A program made the position numbers and the translations under genes. DNA of 64,000 nucleotides from Flaveria trinervia (lineage: Eukaryota; Streptophyta; Magnoliopsida; Asterales; Asteraceae), in assembly GCA_025506515.1 (NCBI GenBank), contig CM046452.1, positions 43,161,591 to 43,225,590 on the forward strand, in the 5' to 3' direction. How positions within the stretch are numbered: position 1 is the stretch's first letter; every line of letters begins with the position of its first letter. Of this stretch, positions 57,197 to 64,000 are shown piece by piece. Under the pieces are notes generated by a model. It saw only the letters and a program-made list of their open reading frames with translations. It made no database searches and had not been told where the DNA came from.

Positions 57197-58427
57197 TTTC
57201 CCACTCTTTAAGGTAATTGAACAAGCATTATGCTTAGGATTTGTTTTGGTTTGTGCGGGTAGCTTACCTTGAGACTCGATCTTGCTTATCAAGTTAGACA
57301 ATTGAGAAATTTCTTGTTCTATGTTCTTAAGGTTGCTTTTTCTTCTTGTTGAAATGTGTGTGTGCTGGTTGCTAAATTCTTGACAATGTCTTCTAAAGAC
57401 ATCGTAGAGTTCCCTGATTGTTGTTGTTGTCGAGGCTGAAAGTTTTGTTGACAGTTTTGCATCTGTAATGGAGGTATTTGATGGAATCATAGGGTCCTTT
57501 ATGGATAACCAACATTGGGTAGCTTGTCCCTAATTTTGATTATTTATGGGTTGTTCATAAGATCTTGAGTTCTACCCCAAATGACCTCTTATCTCTTGTG
57601 CTTCTTGAACGTCTTCTAACAGCGTGGGACACATATCAGTAGGGTGTCCAAATTGTAAGCATAATTCATATGCACGAGGTTTTTGCTCAACTTTCTTACC
57701 TATTATGAGTTGCATTACAACTTTAATCAATTTAGAATGTTGACATTCAATGTGAGGGGTACTCACTTCTTTAACCGCTCATGGTACATCATCATACCAT
57801 CCATCTTGTAATGAAGAATGTTTGGTATCTTCAAATATGTAACTTATCAAGTCTTTGATTTGGGTTGGTGTTTTATCAATCAAAGCTCCCCACTAGAGGC
57901 ATTTACCAAACGTCTCTCTAGTGGTGCTAACGCTTCACAGAAGTATTGAAGTAGCTGATGTTCCGAGATGCCATGTTATGGGCATCACGCACATAACTTC
58001 TTAAATCTTTCCTAATAAGTATGCAAAGCTTCTTATTTTGCTTGATCAATCCCACTGATCTCCTTGTGTAAAATAGAAGTTTTGACTTTTGGAAAGTACT
58101 TATCTAAGAACAATTTCGCAAGATCATTCTATTCCATGTGTTTACCGACCCCGGTGGTAGGTAATATAACCATTATTTAGCCAAATCTTGCATAGCAAAG
58201 AGGAATGCCCTAAGCTTGATTTGATATTCACTAATGTTGTGTGGCTTCATTTCGAGACACTCAACATGATTATTAGGGTCTTCGTTCTCAGGGCCTTGAA
58301 AGAGTAGTAACAAGTGGATGAGGCCGAATTTCAACTCAAAGTTGACAATACTAGTTACGCAGAAGGGTTACTGGGTAACATCATAGGTTGCCCATTGTTT
58401 AAGGGTTTGTTCGGTTGGAATTGCCAT
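57197..58427 (-). pseudogene. Athila-like F gag
   Basis: Possible start at the ATG complementary to 58425-58427 (MAIPTEQTLKQW). Then, with stops: FELKFGLIHLLLLFQGPENEDPNNHVE, IKLRAFLFAMQDLAK.WLYYLPPGSV, YWERFKKLCA, HGISEHQLLQYFCEAL..ERRLVNASSGELLIDKTPTQIKDLISYIFED. 57572-57766 has CLQFGHPTDMCPTLLEDVQE, the Athila knuckle with its first Cys lost, and 57197-57490 KHNACSITLKSGKSY, the segment before protease. D interrupts right after SGKSY. Confidence 0.85.
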
Positions 58428-58717
58428 GTTTGGTTCGGGTGAGGACGATTCTTGATGGGTAGATGATTGTGGTGGAGTGATAGGTGTTTATGAAGGTTGT
58501 GATGATTTGGTTTTAGATTTAGATTCACTTAACAAGGGTGTATCTTGCTAAATGTCAGTGACTGGAGATAAGGTAATAGGTGACAAGGAACTTGCTAACT
58601 TCTTTTGGAGCTTCACTTGTTTCTTTAACATCTTTGTGGTTTTTCTATCTCCAAATCAATCTCGAGTGGTGTACCTGTAAGAAAAGATCTTGGCATAAAA
58701 TGATTAGAATCGTTGTA
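58428..58717 (-). other. leader of Athila-like F
   Basis: 290 bases between gag and primer-binding site; no gene. Confidence 0.6.
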
Positions 58718-58735
58718 TCCCCAGCAACGGTGCCA
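58718..58735 (-). other. primer-binding site of F (tRNA-Asp type)
   Basis: Minus strand TGGCACCGTTGCTGGGGA, two mismatches from the tRNA-Asp complement used by Athila elements, six bases from the LTR. Confidence 0.8.
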
Positions 58736-58741
58736 ATTATT

Positions 58742-59581
58742 TGAGTGTTGAATCTAGCAAATAAATAATAAAAATATGAACCTACCGTGCACGTACTAGA
58801 AATAGTATGAGCGGAAGTAGGGTTAGTATCCTCAGGGATACGTGTCAATTATTTTATTCAAAAAGGTTTTAGCATAGTTACTTTAATTGCTTATGCGTTA
58901 AGGAAGATGGAGGTTTCAATTAAAAACTAAAACTAGAAGTAAATTACAAAAGGTAGAAAAATTCTTGCAAGATGACACGACCGAGTCAAAACTATAAAAG
59001 GAATTTCACGCGGTGTGTTAAGGTTCTGCAAAAAAATGAAAATTGACATATTTTTTTAATTGTGAAAAGCAATTACTTAAACCATTAGATAAATTATGAA
59101 ATAAATTCAAATATGAAAACTAATTCCAACACTAAGGTAATTTCTTGATTCAATTCCGCTTACGATCATTAACGATTACAATGCAATAACTATTTATAAT
59201 TAATAATTTGTATCTGTACTAGACATCATGTCATTTAGATATCCACTCTATCTAATGGCCAATCAATCGTAGTTTTTCTATTAGAGCCAACCCGCTACTC
59301 TAAGCTCACACCATTCAGATCTTAGCATGTGGGTTGCAATGATAGAAGTATCAATTATAATTAAACACACACGTCATTTGGTACGTTTAATTAGATTGTG
59401 TGATTCTTTAATGATAATGAATTCATAGATAAACTCAAACCATTTTTTTTCTTTATATCAAAAATCAAAACTTGATTAGGGTTTTAAATCTTGTAGAACA
59501 TTATTAGAATAATTAATAAAGTGGCCAATTTTACTAACAATCTAATATCTACCGGATTAGATCCGGGTTTAAGATCAAGAA
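58742..59581 (-). repeat. 5' LTR of Athila-like F, interrupted by H
   Basis: Begins TGAGTGTTGAATC at 58742, next to the primer-binding site, and runs 840 bp to the insertion point of H. The remainder is expected beyond H, outside the window. No gene in it. Confidence 0.7.
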
Positions 59582-60276
59582 TGTTAGTGGACCGTGTACC
59601 ATGGAGTACTAACTGATTCTGTGCGTATACCAAATCAAATAGTGTGAAATCCTATTTGATTGGCGATCCAATCAGGGAGAACACAATTCAGATTAATCTA
59701 ACGATTAAGGACACGTTAAGAACGATCAGAACACCATCCACTATGATTTATGAACTTGGAACAGGTTTTCTTGAGTCTCTGGATGGTTAGGGTACGATTA
59801 TATGCGTAGGTATTCGAATTGTTACACTTTTCCATGAATTAGGTGGTATTTATAGGATAGGGTCTTCCAATCGTATGACTGAATCATGCAATTCATCCAT
59901 CCGTACGACTGAAGGTTCAATCGTGCAACCGTGTCAATCTTATGTCTCAATAGTGTGACTGATCCAGCCTATTGTTTTAGTCATGCGACTCGTCAATTAG
60001 CATGAAGTATTCATGCGTATGCTCCATTCACATGAGGACTTCATACGATTAAGTTTGAACAGATTTCTCAATCATTATTGACTAAGAATTATGTACAACA
60101 ACCACAAACCTATATAGTTAGTTCACTATTAATTATCAGACAATAAACAATGAAATATTAAACATTATAAGCATCAACCACATATTGTATTTCATTCATA
60201 CCCATTCAATTACATATATGTAAGACATGATAGACATTTACATTAAGCTCCAAAACTAGGTACATATGTATCAACA
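59582..60276 (-). repeat. 3' LTR of element H
   Basis: About 695 bp, TGTTAGTGG to GTATCAACA. A TATA box CTATAAATACC on the minus strand lies near 59838-59848. The right end is firm (polypurine tract), the left end less so. Confidence 0.65.
59860..60060 (-). repeat. TCGTATGACTGAA-type repeats in H LTR
   Basis: About ten imperfect units such as AATCGTATGACTGAATC, CCGTACGACTGAAG, AGTCATGCGACTCGTC and TCATGCGTATGCTCC directly upstream of the LTR TATA box (minus-strand sense). Related units lie upstream of the accessory ORF at 63640-63850. Confidence 0.75.
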
Positions 60277-60289
60277 AACTCCCACTTGG
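60277..60289 (-). other. polypurine tract of element H
   Basis: Minus strand CCAAGTGGGAGTT, directly before the 3' LTR and 12 bases after the accessory ORF stop. Confidence 0.75.
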
Positions 60290-60301
60290 ACCTAGTTTAC
60301 A

Positions 60302-61441
60302 TCATTGTCTAACGTTCTTCATTAGCTCTTCAAATTTCTTGTACTTTTCCTCTCCTGTAACTCCGGCATGTATCTCGAATGCAAAACAGAGTCTTATCAC
60401 GTTCTGGAACTGGAGGGCTTGTACTATATCTTGTGAGTCATAGAATAGTGGTCACTTGTATAAGGTATATACATCGTCTGCATACAAGTTGGTCAGCCAC
60501 ATAGGGTCAAACACCCGGATAGTTTCCAATTTGCTCTCTTTTTGTAAGACTATGACTGCTTCACCTATTCTCCAATCATAATACCACCACTTGAAATGTG
60601 GAGTGAAGTCCTGTGGCATTTCGCTTAGAGGGATTTTGGACATTGTACGCAGAGGAATCCACTTCAGCACTACCTTAGGCTTTCCAGAAATGGGATCCAC
60701 CTCAGACCTTCTAATGTACCTCTTTGGTTGTTGAGGTTAGAAATTTACCCACGTGGTGTGATATTCTTTCCTTAGTGCAGCCTCAAACCAGCCTGATATT
60801 TTCCTCGGATCAGCATATAACAACTTTAGACATGCCAGCTGGTTGAGCTCAAAACCAGGGAGAGTCTTGAGATAGTGTGGGAATCTAAAGTACTCTATGC
60901 CCTTTTCTCTCTTAACTGCATACACATTCAGATCCTCAAAATACGCCCATGCAATGATCTTGCCCGACACCTTTAGGTGTTTCTTGACTTTGTATAGCTT
61001 GGTGTAGGCATTTGGCTTTTGTGCAGTGCGTAGGGCTTGGATCTCAGCAAAACCAGCCGCCCATTCAGCCTTCTTAATGTCAACATCAGCGTCAAAGGCT
61101 TGGGCTTGACTCTCATTCTTCTCAGTCTTTTTCTCCATCTCATCCAGCTTGTCAAATGTATCACTGCCGAGAGTATCACCCAAGTTGCAGACCACATTTC
61201 CCTCTCGGTCAGTGTACTCTGGATAGTGATCAGCGGTGGCATCCTCAATCTTTATTTCATCTACATTGTTAAGCTCATTGTCACTTGTCACATCAAAAGT
61301 AGGTGCATCTTTGACAATCTCATCTGGGTTTAGCCTGAACATCTCAGCAAGTTGCTCGTTAGTCAGGTTATGTATGATTTCTCCTTCTTCGGGAGTATAG
61401 CTCACCAACCTTTTGACTATCCCATGCAAATCAAGAATCAT
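60302..61441 (-). pseudogene. accessory ORF of element H, C-terminal part
   Basis: 60737-61441 is open for 234 codons: DLHGIVKRLVSYTPEEGEIIHNLTNEQLAEMFRLNPDEIVKDA, an acidic stretch, KKAEWAAGFAEIQALR..YTKLYKVKKHLKVSGKIIAWAYFEDLNVYAVKREKGIEYFRFPHYLKTLPGFELNQLACLKLLYADPRKISGWFEAALRKEYHTTWVNF. After one stop 60452-60700 adds VLKWIPLRTMSKIPLSEMPQDFTPHFKWWYYDWRIGEAVIVLQKESKLETIRVFDP, and a last piece ends QFQNVIRLCFAFEIHAGVTGEEKYKKFEEL at 60302. A folded, Trp/Tyr-rich domain, surprisingly well kept. No family recognised with certainty. Confidence 0.65.
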
Positions 61442-62640
61442 TGTGTGTTGAGACTTGATTTGTTGTAGGGGAGAAACATCATATTCATCTTGCTGAGATG
61501 TTTCATCTGTTTGATTTATACATTTAAAAACACAAAATTTTTTAGTAATTAATCAAGACATTCAAACATTTGAAAAAAAATATATAAACAATAATTACAT
61601 AATTTTAATACAAGATTCAAGTACAAACGTTTTCAAATACATAAACATCTAAGCATTAGTTTTGTCTTGAATGGCAGGCTTCTCAGCAGGTGGGGCAGAA
61701 GATAATGCTCTTGGTCTTGATTTCTCTTTGTCGTTCTCTCTTGACCTTGAGTTGAGGCAGATGCAGTTGCATCTCCGTCTTTATCATTATTATCATCTTT
61801 CTTTGCCCTTATCCCTTCATCTTCACTAGTCTCCTCATCATCACTATCATCATCATCATAATCATCATCACCCTCTCTAATCTTCAGTGGCTCATCTTTT
61901 GATCCCTTTAGTTTGAGCATGATCGTCCTGTTAGAGGCCTCCAACTCCTCTATTCTCTTCACTAATTGATCATTTCACTCTTGGAGTTGGGAGATCTGTT
62001 ATGCTTGCTGGGCAATTTGTTGTGCTTGGGTAGCATTTCCCTCCACAAGCTGGCTTAGCTAAGTAGCTTTTTCTTTATTAGCTACTAACAGCTTTAGCAC
62101 CATGTGATTTAGAGCAGCCAGCTGTTCCTCTACCCTGATGGAGGGTAGACTGGGTCCTGTGATGAATGTGCTGTGGGATGATGGTCCTGCTTGGTAGCTG
62201 GTGGTGGTAGTAGTGGCTGTGGTGAATATGGGTGGTGGCATATGAGTGGATGGTGAAGGGTTGGCTGTAGTAGTGGTGGATGGGAGAGTGGAAGTGGTGG
62301 TAGGGGGTGTGGTAGTGGTGGTGGTAGTTGTGGTGGACCTGGTGGTTGCGGCCGTAGGAGTGGATGTGGCCACTGTAAATCTTGGCCTCTTACCTTTTTT
62401 GCCATAAGGGTGAGCCTTCTTCCTCGAGCCCTTAGAAACAGTGGCTCCCCCTTGATTGTTGGGCGGGTCCGGGGTATAAGATGGACCTGTATCAGCAATA
62501 GCGGCATCCCCGGACCCCCGTGGCGTCCACCAACCGCCCTGAGACCTCTATCCGTGGCTACGACCTGGCTCCCCACCGTTCGCACCAGAGGATCTTCTTC
62601 AAACTCCTCCTCCTCCTCCATCTGGAAATCAGGGTGAATG
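61442..62640 (-). pseudogene. accessory ORF of element H, low-complexity middle
   Basis: 61633-61962 begins MKRIEELEASNRTIMLKLKG and turns into an Asp-rich tract; 62059-62373 is a Thr/Pro-rich tract (long runs of Thr codons) ending LPSIRVEEQLAALNHMVLKLLVANKEKA, a short helix. Further upstream come Gly/Pro/Glu-rich segments (FQMEEEEEFEEDPLVRTV). Probably a flexible linker between the N-terminal FW domain and the C-terminal domain, broken by shifts. Confidence 0.5.
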
Positions 62641-63558
62641 GGAGTAGACTCAGGTCCACCCTAACCATCACCTCCTTGATCAGTATCGTGGTCATCACCG
62701 TCAGAATCATCGGAGGGTAAAGCTATCTTCTCAACATCAGAATCGCTATCATCATGGCGCCACTTCCTCCTCGCTGGCACCACATAGTCATCTTGGGGCA
62801 GATGCCCAAACAACCTCCTTACGGGGGCTTCACCTGCTTGACCCGGTAAACCTTCATCCTCCCGAGGATGGTGTCATCCATGACCTCAAGAGTAATAACA
62901 TCATCACTCTCTTTGGGCAGCGAGGGCAGCTTTTGGTCTATAATCAGCTGAAGAAACCACGGGTACATGCAGAAACCCTCCTTTCCCTGGCTTCTAGGTT
63001 CTCGACCCAGTTGTTGAAGATCATCCGTGAGAAGTTGAATGTATGATTCAGTACCAGAGCCACATAGGCATTATGGATCTGATCAGACAGCTCATCAAAT
63101 CATCCCTTCCTCGAGGCTATGCACTTTAGCAACACATGGGCTAAATACTTGAGTTGGGGGTAGAGGTTGCTCTTGTTGAGCACACCTGCGTTTGTCTCCC
63201 CCGCGTACTTAGCCCGAAGAAAGAAACCTCAAACTGTTTGTGGATGCAGTCTGGTAGGGCAGTCACTGTCATCTCACAACTCTAAAACCCTCCTCAGGTC
63301 TTCCTCACTAATCTCTATCTCTTGACCAAATATAGTACTCCTAATACGATGCGGTTCAACAGACCTGTCGACTATCGCGCTTTCCCAGAACGCCTACTGA
63401 ATCGATTGATATGGTGTACACGGGGTATATATAGCCTTGAAGATCCTCGATCTCCGAAGGAAGGCGATAATCCCAGCAAAATCAGTGGCATTCCGGGAGG
63501 TGACGTCCAGATGAGAACACAGGTTATGCTTTGTGCTCATAGTCCATCTACTCGCCAT
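62641..63558 (-). pseudogene. accessory ORF of element H, N-terminal FW domain
   Basis: ATG complementary to 63556-63558: MASRWTMSTKHNLCSHLDVTSRNATDFAGIIAFLRRSRIFKAIY..YQSIQ, a stop at 63394-63396, AFWESAIVDRSVEPHRIRSTIFGQEIEISEEDLRRVLEL, a stop, then (with more shifts) GFFLRAKYAGETNAGVLNKSNLYPQLKYLAHVLLKCIASRKG, FDELSDQIHNAYVALVLNHTFNFSRMIFNNWVENLEA and PSLPKESDDVITLEVMDDTILG. Same architecture as the B ORF at 35533. The domain may bind nucleic acid or other gag-like partners, but nothing in the sequence proves this. Confidence 0.6.
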
Positions 63559-64000
63559 GTTTCTGCTACACAAGATAAATAAATGTTAGAGTTTGTGTAA
63601 GTGAATGACACTTGAATTTTAATGAACTTGAATCATTCTATTCTGTCGTGCGAATGGATAGTCCGACTGAGTCTTAGTCGTGTGAATGAGCTCAGTCGTA
63701 TGAATGAACCTGCGACTCAACTGAGTCGTATGTTGTTCTATGCGGTTGAACCAGTCGTGCAACTAAGTTCATACGCATGTTTCATTCATGTGATTAAGTC
63801 ATTTGCCTATTTCAATCGTGCAATTCAAGTTCATCGGTGTGTCCATTTCCCATACATCTCTGTTCAGTACTGTGGAATCGATTCTTGGTTAATACTTGAT
63901 GTTAAACGTTCAGGTTAGTCTCATTTGACTCGCAATCCATCAAAATAACACTTAGTACTAACTAATTTGACGATTAAGTACAAATTAGTGGTTCATTAAG
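63559..64000 (-). repeat. repeat-rich region upstream of the H accessory ORF
   Basis: No gene. 63640-63850 carries imperfect units of AGTCGTATGAATGA, GTCGTGCGAATGG and TCATACGCATGTTTC. Just before the ATG the minus strand reads TATTTATCTTGTGTAGCAG, a possible splice acceptor. Confidence 0.65.

Larger units (their letters stand above)
9565..59581 (-). mobile_element. Athila-like Ty3/gypsy element F (outermost), in three pieces
   Basis: Pieces at 9565-10172, 19013-20877 and 57192-59581 form one minus-strand element with gag at the right and RNase H at the left. The gag/pol style and a primer-binding site complementary to tRNA-Asp are Athila-like. Insertions C and D, each with a perfect TSD, account for the gaps: RT continues across C, and the post-gag SGKSY region continues across D. 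H interrupts its 5' LTR. Integrase, any env-like ORF and the 3' LTR, expected left of 9565, are missing, so F is truncated. Confidence 0.85.
59582..64000 (-). mobile_element. LTR retrotransposon H, 3' end (continues right of window)
   Basis: Minus-strand element entering from the right: repeat-rich leader (63559-64000), accessory ORF (60302-63558), polypurine tract (60277-60289), 3' LTR (59582-60276). Its pol is not in the window. The accessory ORF's likeness to those of B and D suggests a copia element. The left LTR border is inferred from the inverted ends TGTTAGT..ATCAACA and a change in sequence character; no TSD partner is visible. Confidence 0.7.

Noticed and set aside
62410..62720. Plus-strand Ser/Arg-rich frames near 62.5 kb
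   Set aside because: Antisense to the Gly/Pro/Glu-rich linker of the H accessory ORF; no own features.
1..64000. tRNA, rRNA, microRNA hairpin or host protein-coding gene
   Set aside because: Scanning found tRNA-like matches only as short primer-binding sites, and no gene outside transposable elements. A tRNAscan-SE or Infernal run would settle this.

Overview
The window is plant nuclear DNA made almost entirely of nested LTR retrotransposons. Evidence: Ty1/copia gag-pol (zinc knuckle, DSG/DTG protease, HHCC and D,D,E integrase, YVDD reverse transcriptase, RNase H), Ty3/gypsy chromovirus and Athila-like pol, primer-binding sites complementary to tRNA-iMet or tRNA-Asp, LTRs ending TG..CA and 5-bp target-site duplications (TSDs). 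The repeat-rich, AT-rich sequence and the style of the copia families resemble a large eudicot genome, possibly Asteraceae (weak inference). I see no host gene, no rRNA or tRNA gene, and no bacterial or organellar gene.

Layout. (1) 1-5465: 5' half of a minus-strand copia element, A; its 3' half lies left of the window. (2) 5466-~9336: degenerate plus-strand copia, G, lacking its integrase. (3) ~9565-59581: the outermost element, F, an Athila-like Ty3/gypsy element on the minus strand, now in pieces at 9565-10172, 19013-20877 and 57192-59581. F was hit three times: by chromovirus C (10173-19012, TSD TATCA), by copia D (20878-57191, TSD TAGCT), and in its 5' LTR by H (from 59582, running off the right edge). 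(4) Inside D is E, a chromovirus solo LTR in plus orientation (29702-31625 + 54354-54679). Inside E is copia B (31626-54348, TSD ATTTT, minus strand). Inside B's RNase H is the young copia A' (38499-46758, TSD GAAAG, minus strand), the same family as A. The stack F > D > E > B > A' is five deep. LTR-LTR mismatch by eye is about 12% for D, 7% for B and 1% for A', matching the order of insertion.

How the parts relate. Each full element once carried gag-protease-integrase-RT-RNase H (copia order) or gag-protease-RT-RNase H-integrase (gypsy order). All copies seen are broken by stops, frameshifts or lost catalytic residues. Elements B, D and H also carry a long accessory ORF (aORF), sense to the element, between pol (or a spacer) and the 3' polypurine tract. 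The three aORFs share an N-terminal FW-containing domain followed by low-complexity and coiled-coil regions. In B and D the aORF sits behind a family-specific array of short degenerate repeats and its own TATA box. In B there is also a well-formed leader intron ending exactly at the aORF ATG, plus a second, internal copy of the polypurine tract. These aORF units are the least explained part of the window.
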